A stretch of DNA of 64,000 nucleotides, taken from Dipteronia dyeriana. Lineage: Eukaryota > Streptophyta > Magnoliopsida > Sapindales > Sapindaceae. Shown piece by piece: positions 22,025 through 33,754 of the stretch; within the stretch, counting starts at the first letter, position 1, and the number at the start of each line of letters is the position of its first letter. The translations under genes were made by a program, and so were the position numbers. Below the pieces are notes generated by a model that worked only from the letters and a program-made list of their open reading frames with translations, was not told where the DNA came from and searched no databases. Location of the stretch: positions 59,228,186 through 59,292,185 of the forward strand of contig CM065296.1 of NCBI GenBank assembly GCA_032871835.1. Direction: 5' to 3'.

Positions 22025-25000
22025 TTAAGGGTAGAAGATCTTTAAATATTGGACATTGTATGGTCGGGGTAAAATTCTTCCATCTAGTCGGGCAATCCAG
22101 TATGCTCCACGACCAGTTATTTCTTCAATTTTGTATAGGCCTTCCCATTTGTCAGCCAACAAGCCTGTAACTTTGTTCTTCGTGTTCATCGATACTTTTC
22201 TGAGCATCAGGTCTCCTAACTGGAACTTCCTAATCCGAACATGAGAATTATAGTATCGGGCCACTCTTTGCTGATATACCGTATTTCGTACTCGAGATTT
22301 CTCCCATTTTTTCTTCCAACTCATCCAAGCTTTGTAAAAACATATCATCATTTTGATATTCATCATACAGCCTGACTCTAGGCGACATATACAGTGTTTC
22401 TACTAGGATGACAACTTCTATTCTGAATGCTAGAGAAAACGGTGTTTCTCTAGTAGAAGTCCTTGTTATCGACTGATAAGCCCAAATACTTTATGAAGTT
22501 TTTCAACCCAACTGCCATTTTTGGCATCTAACTTTGCTTTGAGCGTGTGCTTGATGACTTTGTTTACTGCTTCAGTTTATCCATTTGTTTGAGGGTGGGC
22601 AGGTGTGGCATAATAATTTGCAATTTGGTACTCGTTGCACATCTGCCTGAATTTTTGATTATCGAATTGGGTGACGTTGTCAGTGATGATAATATTCGAG
22701 ACTCTAAACCTGTAGAGTATATTTTTATTTAAAAAGTTTTTGGTGTTTACTTTCGTGATGTGAACTAGTGCTTCAGCTTCCACCCACTTAGTAAAATAAT
22801 CAACAACCATGATTGCATGCTTCGCTCCACCCCTGTTCCTTCTAGCATCAGACCAATTAAGTCTAGGCCCTACATGGCGAATGATCATGGGGATGTGAGG
22901 CTTCTAAGGTGTTCTGGGGTTGCTGAATGTTATTGGTGATCCTTTGGCAAGCGTTGCAACTTTCTGAACATCGTTGTTCATCAGTGAACTGAGAAAGGCA
23001 GTAAAAACCTTGCCTGAGTACCTTGTGTGCCAAGATTTTACCTTCTGTATGGTTTCCACATACTCCATCATGGATTTCCTATAGTATCCGGTGTGCATCC
23101 TCTTCTGATACACATCTTTGGAGTGTTCGGGAAAATCCTATTTTGTACAGTTCTCCAATTAGTGTGTATCTTGATGACCTATCCTTGACGCGTTTTGATT
23201 TTAAGGAATCTTCCAGGAGTTTATCTTCTTCCAGGTACCTTTTTAGTTGAATCATCCAACTGTCTAATGGTGTTCAGATTTCTGAGACTTCAAAGTCTTT
23301 TGGCTCAACTATACTTGGTCTGAGAAGATGTGCAACCGAAATATTCTTTGGCCTGATTGTGGTTGTTGCTGATGCAAGTTTGGACAAAGCATCTGCTTTT
23401 TCATTTTCTTCTCTAGGGATCTGGATAATCCTATATTCCTTGAACTTTTGGAGGAGTTGTTTTGATATGCCCAAATAAGCCATCTTACTTTCATATCTGG
23501 CCTAATACTCGTCTAATACTTGGTTGACGACTACCTGTGAGTCGATGAATATCTTGACCTCATCTGCTCCGAGAACTATGCAAACTCTAAGCCTTTGCTA
23601 GCAATGCCTCATATTCCGCTTGGTTGTTTGTTGCTTTGAAATCGAATCTCATGGCACATTCAATGTTATCTTTCTCTAGGGTGCATACTACGATCCCTGC
23701 CCCGCTACCATGAGTGTTCGAGGAACCATCGATATATAATCTCCATGAGAACTCTTGTTCAACATTCTTTTTGCTTTTAGATTTGGTTATGTGAACTCGG
23801 CTACGAAACCTGTCACCGCTTGGGCTTTGAGTGTTATCCTGGGCATGTACTGAATATCGAATTCGCTCAGCTCAATTGCCCATTTAGTTAATCTCCCTGA
23901 AATCTCAGGCTTCTGCAGAATTTTCTTAAGCGGGCAGTCGGTGAAAACCCTGATTGTATGTACCTGAAAGTACAGTCTCAACTTCCTCACTGTCGAAACC
24001 AATGCTAAAGCCATTTTTTCTGCCTGTGAGTATCTGGTTTTAGCTAAAAGAAGAGCCTTGCTGGTATAGTACACTGGCCTCTGTATCCTGTCTTCTGTCC
24101 CTGACTAGAACCGAGGTTACTACTAACTATGTAAGGGACAAGTACAAGTAGAGTATTTCGCCCACTTTAGGTTTTGAGAGGATTAGAGCCTGACTTAAGT
24201 AATCTTTGATCTTTCGAAATGTCTGTTCACATTCTTCGTTCCATTCAAGTCCTTTCCCCTTTTTGATCATTTTGAAAAAAGGAGCACATTTATTTGTGGC
24301 CTTTGAAATGAACCTGCTTAGGGAAGCTAAGCATCCCGTCAAGCATTGTACCTCTTTAAACATCCTTGGTGAAGTCATTTTTTGAAGGGCTTGGATCTTC
24401 TCAGGATTCACTTCGATCCCCTCTAGTGAACTTGGAACCCAAGGAACCTTCCTGAAGGAACTTTGAATAGGCACTTGCTTGGATTTAACTTTATCTGATA
24501 CCTTCTCAGGACATTGAATGTTTCGCGTAGGTCAGAAGCATGTTCGCCTGTCGAAATACTTTTGGTCAACATGTTGTGTATGTAAACTTCCATGTTTCTT
24601 TCTATTTGGCGAGCGAAAATTCTGTTGACCAATGTTTGTTATGTGGCCCTAGTATTTTTTAGCCCAAAGGGCATCACTATATAACAGTACAAACCCTGAT
24701 CGGTAGTGAATGCTGTTTTTTTGTCATCAGCTTTATTCATCAGGATCTGATTGTATCCTAAATAAGCATCCATAAAACTGAGTAATTCATGACCTGATGT
24801 AGCAATCGACCAGTTGGTCTATTCTCAGGAGTGGAAAACTGTCTTTTGGGCAGGCTTTGTTCAGATCCATGAAATCCACACACATTCTCCATTGGCCATT
24901 CTTCTTTTGGACTAAAACCACATTCGCTACCCACTGAGGATAGTTGATTTCTCGGATTGACCATATAGTGAGTAACTTCTCAACCTCCTACTTGATCGCC

Positions 25001-25780
25001 CGACTTCTTCTAAGGTTGAAAGATCTTATCTTTTGTATCACATGTCTCACATTCGGATCCACAACCAAGTGATATGATATTACTCGTGCGTCTATCCCCA
25101 CTATTTCTTCATGACTCCATGCGAACACATCTTTGTATTCTCTGAGAAAATTGATAAGATCTAGTTTGACCTTCTCTTCTAAGTTGGCTACAATTTTGAT
25201 CTTCCTATTCGACTCATCTTCCTTTAAGACCACATCTTCTGTTGGTTCATTCTTTGACGTTTTCGGTTCCTCCATTGGATCAAACTCGAACAACAATGAT
25301 TCTTCTTGCTTAATCTGATCTGGTTGAATTAAAGTGCATACTTGCTGTTCACTATTATCTCTGTCTTTGTAAACTGAGAGATTAGTTCTTCTGGTCATCT
25401 CCTACGACCCCATAATTATTCCTACCCCTCATTCAGTCGGGAATTTAATCATCAGGGCGTAGGTTGTTGTTACCGCCTTTGTTTTATTTAGGAAAGGTCG
25501 ACCTAATAGCGCATTATAAGGCCAGTTGTCTTGATCTACCACCATAAAGTCAAGTAGCACTGTTTTCTGGCAAATAGCTACTTTGATCTTCACGGGGCAA
25601 CTTCGTTGTTCCAAAAGACCTAACCTCGACTCCTCTGAATCCTCTATGCGCGGTATGGAAAGGTTATAAGTCCTTTCGATCCAATCTGAGCTGATCATAA
25701 AGAGTCACATTGAGGATGTCTGCCGAGCTACCATTGTCCACTAAAATTCTTCTGACTTCTTTATGGCCAATTCGGGCACT
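22025..25780 (-). pseudogene. Element G pol remnant: protease, RT, two RNases H, integrase (Tat)
   Basis: Protease: active-site segment ILVDNGSSADILN at about 25755-25715 and [13 protein letters not shown] at about 25490. Linker 25398-24988 carries the FAWSHEEIVGID segment. Reverse transcriptase (about 24990-24400) has WRMCVDFMDLNKACPK and MPFGLKN, but the catalytic box reads VYIHNML where VY(V/I)DD is expected, so both aspartates are gone. RNase H: 24074-23787 (SQAEKMALALV, FTDCPLKKIL). Second, archaeal-type RNase H: about 23760-23280 (MRFDFKATNNQAEYEALLA; IIQIPREENEKADALSKLAS). Integrase: 23110-22577 with VVDYFTKWVEAEAL, IITDNVTQFDN and TPAHPQTNG; C-terminal part 22366-22025 (LADKWEGLYKIEEITGRGAY). 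Many frameshifts and stops. Nonfunctional. Confidence 0.9.
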
Positions 25781-26099
25781 AATGACGAGAGCGTCATTTG
25801 GTAGAACGTCGACCCCATGTGAGTTACCTTCAATGAATATTATCGGGTCCCATCCTTCCTTTATTCTCTTTGGATTGGGTTCGATAGAATTAACATCAAA
25901 ATTCTATCTTGCTTCCACTTCTTCTCAGATTTCCTGAGTCCACTCTCGGTTACTTCTCCCAGTTGATGGTCCTCTGAAGATTGTCTGTATCGTTCAATTG
26001 GCCTAGGGACTGGCCCTTTTAGTCCGACTAGAATTATGGTCTCCCGTCTTGGTTTCTTTATGAATTTCTAACTTCTCAGTTTTCTTCAAAATTATATCT

Positions 26100-27640
26100 T
26101 GCAGATGTCTTTCTTAGATAAGGGTTTCTATATAGTCTCTAAGCTGGTAACATTTGGAGGTCTCGTGGCCGGTTTCCTTATGGAACCTACAATATTTCAT
26201 CGTGTCTCGCCGAGCAAATTGTGGCTATCGACGTGGCTCATTCACTAGATTTTTCTCTTCTAGTATTGCCAGGATCTCTTCCTGTATTTTCCAAAGTGAG
26301 GTGTAGTTCGTATATTTTCGTTGAAATTTTTCCCTGGTTTGGTCAGTATTACGTCCATTCCCCCGTGTTTGCTCCTCTCTTTGCTATTTCCTTCTTGTTT
26401 CCCTTTATGGTTTTGTGACTTTGACTCGGCATCTTTTTGTTCTGGTTTCCCCCATGCATGTAATTACCTCATGTCTCCAACTGTTTTTCTTCGGCAGCGG
26501 GCGTATTCGCCTGCCATATCCATCATATCTGCATATCTAGTTAGACGAGCCTTTCTTAAGTTAAAAGACAAATGTCCATTCTGTAAGTTATTTATGAACG
26601 CAACGATTATTGCTTCGTTATTTGTGGACATTCCCTAGAAATTGTCTTGAGAATCTTCTGTTCAATTCACTAAAACTCCCAATACTTGCCGGAGGCAATC
26701 TCCCAAACCATCTTGAACCTGTATACCCGAGAGTTTATGGAAAGTTAAGGCACAACAAAGGATCGCTGTGGGCATACTGGGCCATGGCGCTCTTATATCG
26801 TTTGACATGCTCTTTAGGATTGTATCCTTTTTGAATTGTTCCAAGTGTGGCATCCTGAATCTCTCCGGGAATGGTGTTCGGAAAATGTTTCTAGTAAAAG
26901 GGCTATCAGAATCATCGTTAGACAACTCATTATATATGTATCTCCTAATCATTGCGTCCATTTGACACCTGTTGTTCTCGACTTCTCGGGTCAGGCTCTG
27001 AATCACGACATCTTTATTGTCCACCGGCTCTCCCAGATGGTCGACCTGTCATATTATTGTCATAGCAGTCATCACCTCCTCTTCATCTTGCCTTCGAGTC
27101 TCATAGGCTAACCCTTGCAGACGTATGGTTCCATGGTGACGTTTACGATGATATCGGTCATTGTTTTCTGATGACGATGGCCGATCTCTTCGCCTGTCTT
27201 ATTTACGTTGCCTATCATGGCCAGTTTGACCGTGGTGTCATCTTTGGTGGGGCCATTCTTCTACGGGTGTTTCACGATCCTTGTTCTGGTTGTGCATTAT
27301 ACCCTCAATCTGGTTGACAGGATCTGAGTTCCTGATGGTTATTAGCTCATCTGGTTCTAGCCCAACCACAATCGATCGGAGCCTAGGGGGTGATAGAGGG
27401 TTTGGCGGATGTGCCTCTCTTGCCACCAATAGATCTATTCCTTCTTACGCCTCATCTGTCAGCAACTGCTACAATGCATCACGGAAGCAATGTGCTATAT
27501 CCTCGCTGATAAGTGGGACTTGCTGGATGCCAGCCAGGGATATCAAGTGGGATCTTGAGTGGTTCCGCCTATATGAGCATTATCTGGAGATTTTCGGATG
27601 TCCCTGGAACTGTCCTTACATCCAATACCAGCTATCGTTT
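26100..27640 (-). pseudogene. Element G gag remnant (Tat)
   Basis: Gag fragments on the minus strand: an N-terminal part at 27429-27238, the core FPERFRMPHLEQF near 26880, and a Tat-type zinc motif YCRFHKETGHETSKCYQL near 26200-26146, then RDYIETLI. The frame is broken several times. Size and order fit a Tat gag. Confidence 0.8.
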
Positions 27641-27659
27641 AAATAGATCGAAGGTTCAA

Positions 27660-27679
27660 CCCCTCCTTCTAGCGCCAAT
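27660..27679 (-). other. Element G primer-binding site
   Basis: Directly inside the 5' LTR the minus strand reads ATTGGCGCTAGAAGGAGGGG. TGGCGC-type sites are usual for Ty3/gypsy elements and differ from the initiator-Met sites of the Copia elements here. The tRNA is not assigned. Confidence 0.7.
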
Positions 27680-28567
27680 TGTTGACATCGATTTCTTAAT
27701 AGTCAAGAAAGTCAACAGTGTTGAATTTGGTAATTACCTATTAAAAGAGAAAGAGAAAGAGAATGCAATTGATATGTTAGTGACACAAATTTACATGGTA
27801 AAACTCCGATGGTCAGAGAAACGTGTACGGGTGGTTGAATGACCAACCAAGCCAAATCCACTATTGAATAATCAGTTACACCGCTCGATCTCTCTTTTTT
27901 CTCTCATACAGTGATTTCTTCTCTATCATGTTTACCGTCTTGCCTATCTTTTTTTTTGTATCTCTCCTTTATAGTAATATTATGGGTCTATTTATACATG
28001 CATAGAACCCTAATCAGTGTTGTACAAGTAAGAGAAAATGTATGTAATTGAGATTGGTTGCTTGATGAAGTCGTTTATCTTCTTTCCTGTTTCTGAGATC
28101 TTATGGATCGAGTATGGATCTTCTTGGGATTCTAGTTGTACAGTCTGTTTAGGATTTATTTCCTTTTTGGTGTGCAGCCTTCTAGAAGAATAGAGTTATT
28201 ACTTAACTTGGACTCGCTTCCTGTTTGGTGTTTTATCCTTCTAGAAACTTTCTAAACTCTTTTCTCCTTTGATACGGGGGATGAAATACAGATGTTTGCA
28301 TACCTGAGAATGATTCTAGATTCTTTCTTGGGCTTATTCATGTATGTGGATGGAGTATCGAACATCTTTTTTCTGGCTTCTTGTGCTGTCCCGAGTAGAA
28401 CATAATTTGTCAAGTGCCCGTATTCGGGCTTACTCGGGTTCTTGTTCCTTAGTAATGTCACGGATAGTGTCTTCTAGATGCCTGCTCGGAAGCTCATCTG
28501 ACAATCTCTTTAGGGGATTGTCTTACCTGTCGGTGGCATGTACATCCAATAAAATATACATATAACA
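27680..28567 (-). repeat. Element G 5' LTR
   Basis: It is the partner of 6870-7725, with the same termini. The target duplication ATCAT follows at 28568-28572. Confidence 0.92.
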
Positions 28568-28572
28568 ATCAT

Positions 28573-29792
28573 ATTATCTTATTCTATCAAATATTAACTA
28601 ATATCCTCCATTTAGTGATTAATAACATAATTAAATAATTTTATTATTTAATTTATTTAATCACCACTATTCATTAATTAAATAATCTCAATATTCAATT
28701 AATTCTCGAATAAATACGTGTCACTTTCGTAATATAATTAATTGGACAATCCAATTTAATTAATTGCGACCCTTGTTACCTAAATTGATCGGGCTAGCTA
28801 GGGGACATAATGGATCCATAGTATTTTGAACTTCAATAATCTTCGGAATCATTAATTAAACTCTTTAATTATTATTCCTTGATTATTAACTCCGGTGTTA
28901 TTCTACTAAACACCCGAAACTGCACTCTCTCAACTGTAGACGATTTTATACAATACCGATACAATTCGGTGTCCATCGATATAGCTATTACATATGATGT
29001 GATCCTTCACAGTAGTTCATAATTTGAGCTGATCAAAATGTTCGTTATACCCCTCTAGTTACATAAATCCATTAAGTACCGTCGATTCTTTAATGGACAA
29101 TAAATCCAATTTCCTCAAAGAATTAGAGAGCGCTCATATTCCAAGTCCCGAATCAACCCTTAAGGGAACTAACATTTACTTCTCACAAGAAGGAGTGGAT
29201 TTCACTATTGTGTATAAACCTTCCCAACCACAAGCCAAACCGCAATCCCATCATACGGAGCATATTGATTAGGAATTGCATCCGACCTTACCCATGACAT
29301 ATATTAAAGACCACGATCTAACCTGAAAGAGTCGATAAGACGCTTAAGATTAAGATCACCCACATATAGCCATCATTAGTTGATATATATGAATCTCATC
29401 GGTAAACGGATCTTTCTAAGAGATTAATATAGATCATGACCCAATCCTATATGATGACATCATACAAAGTGTCTCCATTTCCATATCTCATATGAATGAT
29501 TCATGATACAATCACTGTACATTACAGAATAGACCGCAGCTATAGATAAACCACAAATAAAGTACTCAACTTTATTTGCTATCTATGAACTCTTTAGATT
29601 ACATGTCTCTTACTGTATCCATCTGTATATGACACTCATATACATAGTTCGAGATTATATCCTGCAATCTTGGATGTTAGATATACGCACAAGTTATAAA
29701 ATAAACAACACAACAAGAATGAATTAAACTTTTTATTTATTTATTTTATAAATCCATTTACAAATTACATCTTTAGGGCATAAACTCCAAAA
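28573..29792 (-). repeat. Element B 3' LTR, proximal part
   Basis: Continuation of the LTR cut at 6869, ending GCATAAACTCCAAAA at 29792 where CCAACA is expected. The purine tract beyond it (minus strand, 29806-29793) is worn: GTGCAATTGAGAGAT against GTGCAAGTGGGAGAT in element D. Confidence 0.88.
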
Positions 29793-29806
29793 ATCTCTCA
29801 ATTGCA

Positions 29807-31379
29807 CTAAAGCATGTGAGGCATGTTTCATAACCCTAGACCATCTAGGTGACCAGAAAATACTTTAGCTGGTAAGGTCTTCGTAAATGGATCAACATGG
29901 TTATCTTATGAGGCTATCTTGGTGACGATCACATCTCCTCTCTACACCATCTCTCTGATGAGATGATACTTTCTCTCTATACGTTTCATTCTCTTGTGGC
30001 TTCTTGGTTATTTGGAATTACCCACAGCACTACTGCTATTACAATAAAGTATGACGAGCTTATCTAGATTTGGAACAACTTCCAGATCATTCAAGAACTT
30101 ACGGAGCCAAACAATCTTTTTAGAATCTTCACAATCGACTACATATTCGGCTTTCATGGTGGAGTCAGCAATGCGAGATTGCTTGATACTGCTCCATACA
30201 ATGGCTTCACCACTCATGGTGAATAATTATTTAGACGTGGATTTTTTAGAATCCATCTGACTAAAAATTAGAATTTGTGTATCCTAACAGGATCAAATCC
30301 TGTCCGGAATACACTAACATTTAGTTTCTCATTCTCCGAAGATACTTGAGAATAGTCTTGACAGCAAATCAATGATCCAATCTTGGGTTGGACTGGTATC
30401 TGCTGACTACTCCCACTGCATAACAGATGTCCGGTCTCGTGCATAATATAGCATACATGAGACTACCTACTGCTAATGCATAGGGTACACGTCTCATATC
30501 CTCAACTTCTTGAGGTGTCTTAGGACACTATTCCTTAGACAAGTGAACTCTATGTCTGGAAGGTAAATTACCTTTCTTGGAGTTCTATATCAAAAATCAC
30601 ACAAGAATCTTGTCAATAAATGATGCTTGAGATAGTGCTATGAGTTTGTTCTTACGATCCCTTATAAGTTGGATCCCTAGAACATAACCTTCCTCTCCCA
30701 AATCTTTCATTTGGAATTGGCTAGCTAGCTTGCCCTTTACATCTGATAACACTCCCACATCATTCCCAATGAGTAGGATGTCGTCCATGTATAGGACCAA
30801 GAAAACTAGCTTTTTGTCAACGATGAACTTGTAGACACAAGGCTCATCGACGTTCTGCTCGAAGCCATATATTTTGATCACATCATCAAACCTGATGTTT
30901 CAAGATCTAGATGTTTGCTTAAGTCCATAGATGAACCTTTGCAGCTTGCAAACCTTTTGCTATTGATCTGGAGACACGAATCCCTCTTGTTGCATAATAT
31001 AAATGCTCTTGTTAAGATTGCCATTCAAGAATGTAGTCTTGACATCCATTTCCCATATTTCATAATAGAAATAGGCAGCAATGGATACGAGAATCCTAAT
31101 AGACTTAAACATGGCTATTGGCGAGAAGGTCTCTTTATAATCGACCTCTTTTTTCTAGGTATAACCCTTGGCCACTAGTCTTGCCTTGAAGGTCTCTAAC
31201 TTCCCGTCTACTCCTCTCTTTCTCTTGTAGATCCACTTACACCCTATGGGTTTTACCCCATCCAGTAAGTCTTCAAGATCCTAGACTGAGTTAGAGTACA
31301 TGGACTCCATCTCGAGATTCATGGCTTTAAGTCATTCCTCTTTATCAGGATCTTCCATTGCATTCTTAAATGTCAATGG
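29807..31379 (-). pseudogene. Element B pol remnant: reverse transcriptase and RNase H
   Basis: Minus-strand continuation of gag-pol beyond the solo LTR. RT palm motif LYMDDILLIGNDVG is intact at about 30780, preceded by FEQNVDEPCVYK. RNase H follows with STMKAEYVVDCED at about 30150. The end is at TAG 29809-29807. Frameshifts and stops occur, for example before 31140 and around 30590. Sequence follows element D closely. Confidence 0.88.
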
Positions 31380-33749
31380 TGTAGGGAAAAATTGATTCAA
31401 AACACTTTGGAAGCGTAAAATTAGGGTTTGAAATATTTTAAGAATTTCCCCTTTAAAAGAAGAACCTTAACCCTAGATTAATTGACATATATTAAAAATA
31501 TCGTACCTTTTTTCTCGTGACGATTGAACTAGCGTTGAATTGAATCCGCAAGATCTTCCAATCCAACACGAACGTGAATCACCTAGGAGTGTGGGCTCCC
31601 TTTCTTTAAAACATATACCTGAGGATGGAAACAAACCAATCTCTTTCTTTGTTAGTCACAATAATCATCTAAGAAGAAAAACAAAAAACTGTAGCTCACT
31701 AGTGAATTATCAATCAATTTTATTGAAACTCGTGTGAACCTAGATTTGATGTTGTACATAAAACCTTTTAATATAAAGGCTACTAGTGCACTATCGAATA
31801 CAAAACATTCTTTCTTCCTTTTCCTTTTTACCGAATTTTCACACACCAATCGTAAGAGTTGGACGAATTTTTCTAAAGTAAGAACCAAATTCTCTACACT
31901 CAAAATTCTCTCTTTGGTGAATTTTCTCCTTAGAATAATTGCCTTGGCAAAATTTTTCCTTTTTTTAAATTAAAAACTTATGCTTGGCCAAACTCTACAT
32001 CCCATATATATAGCGGTCGATTCCATGCCCTAATTTATTTAGGGTTTGCCGAATTCCTCTTGTCTTTAGTTTAGGAGACCTAATCTTCTCCTAAGAAGGA
32101 TTTACTTAGTGGGCAAGAATCATTTCCTTAGGTGGATTTACTTGGTGACCAAGAATCCATTTCAAGAAGAATTCTTTTCTACACCAAGACTTCTAATCCA
32201 ACTCAAATAGTGTATTTATTCAATAACCAATTATTGAATATACTTAAATTGTGACTAAATTAAAACATCTTAATATGACCAATTGTCAACTAGAGTTTTA
32301 ATAGAAATCAAATACTTCCTAATTTAACTAGATAAATAAATTTCTTTTATTTATCTACTTATCAAATATAGTATTTGATACTTATCATATTACCAACAAT
32401 AATATGACACTAGGAGAAAGATTTTAACTTTTAATTAAATAATTAATTAATTTTCATTTAATTAAATAATAAAATAAAATAACAATATAATAAGCTATTA
32501 TATATAGCCTTAGCCACCCAAGCCAATATATATGGGCCAATATTTTTTTTTTTTCTATTTTATTAATTCCATTGGACCTTAATAAAAAGTCCACATGTAA
32601 ACTAGACTCATTCTTACCAAATGAAACAAGTCCACATGCCTTAATACAATTCTGGATGGACCCATAAATAGGTCTGGTAGAATATATCAAGTGATCCATG
32701 CAAGTTGGTATGAATTGGGGATCTTTGCAGACCATCTAAATTAAAGCTCCAATAGACATAACCTAATCACAATCAACAAATGATTCACTTAGGTCCAATC
32801 TATTAATTTTATTTTATTCTAGTAAAGAACTAAAATTGAACTCCTAAATAAAGATAGAATAAGTTAATGTTGCTTATTCATACCCTATACAATCTTAATG
32901 GGGATGGTGTATCCTCGTGAAGATTACCAGTAATCTCCAAGAGCACATAGACCACCTATAGCTCTCATAGTTACCATATTTACTCATATGACCACATTTT
33001 GAACTTGGATATTTTAGCTTGTCCAGATACCATGTTTCAATAGACATTTATTGAAAACTTAACGTTAAGTCTAATATCCAATACCTCAAAACATCCATAT
33101 GATGGTATTCTACTCACATTTAATAAATGGAGTCACGATGTCCATATCTATAAACGAAGTCCTCTATCGATTAACAAATGAATACCACCAAACTATTGAT
33201 GATAGACTATGCTATATAATCGTACTCTTTGATTGCTTAAATGATATCATTTGCAACCATAAGTCCATCATTTATCTCAGGATTAAGATAGACTTTCTGG
33301 CTGTCTTCAAGTGAAAACTTTTATCCATTGACGGTTCTAGATAAAGTATTTCACTGTGATCCTATTCAATGCACCTAGTGCACTAGATTATTTTGCCAAA
33401 AGACACCACACTTTGATGATTTTAGACTCATCATAACACATTTAATCCCACTCAAATGCTAGCAAAAGAATCTACAATTTTAACAAGATAAAGACGCCCA
33501 ACCTTTATCTTAAGTTGTGAATATTGTTCAAGACTAACTAAAGAATTGTGTCTACCTCATACATATCCAGATGTACAGACAATTCTTCTTTTCTCATAGT
33601 CCTTTGACTGTATAATTATTTACTTATGACAGTTATAGTAATTAAACTATAAATGATATAAGATTTGTTAAATTAGAAATCACTTTTATTACTATAAAAA
33701 GATTATCAATTTCATTATTACACTCTTGCTATCGAGCATAATCCTAACA
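31380..33749 (-). mobile_element. Family-2 Copia solo LTR in element B pol
   Basis: This 2370-bp LTR, TGTAGGGAAAAATTG to AATCCTAACA, has no internal region. It has a perfect target duplication AATGG (31375-31379 and 33750-33754) and lies between the integrase and RT parts of element B, whose reading frame matches element D across the break. It is the most diverged family-2 LTR here. A solo LTR implies a full element was once present and was removed by LTR-LTR recombination. Confidence 0.95.
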
Positions 33750-33754
33750 AATGG

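Larger units (their letters stand above)
6870..28567 (-). mobile_element. Element G: Tat-lineage Ty3/gypsy retrotransposon with antisense ORF
   Basis: The LTRs (6870-7725, 856 bp; 27680-28567, 888 bp) have TGTTGAC...ATAACA termini on the plus strand and a perfect 5-bp target duplication ATCAT. On the minus strand the order is primer site, gag with a Tat-type zinc motif, protease, reverse transcriptase, RNase H, a second RNase H, integrase, a tandem-repeat region, then an ORF on the opposite strand, a purine tract and the 3' LTR. A second RNase H and an antisense ORF between pol and the 3' LTR are known marks of the Tat lineage (Ogre, Retand, Grande and relatives). Element A sits inside the antisense ORF. 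Removing A leaves about 11.9 kb. Gag-pol is decayed. Confidence 0.9.

Noticed and set aside
6870..28567. Integrated pararetrovirus as an explanation for the gypsy-like pol
   Set aside because: Integrase, flanking LTRs with a target duplication, a dual RNase H and the Tat-type antisense ORF identify a retrotransposon, and no movement-protein-like ORF is seen.
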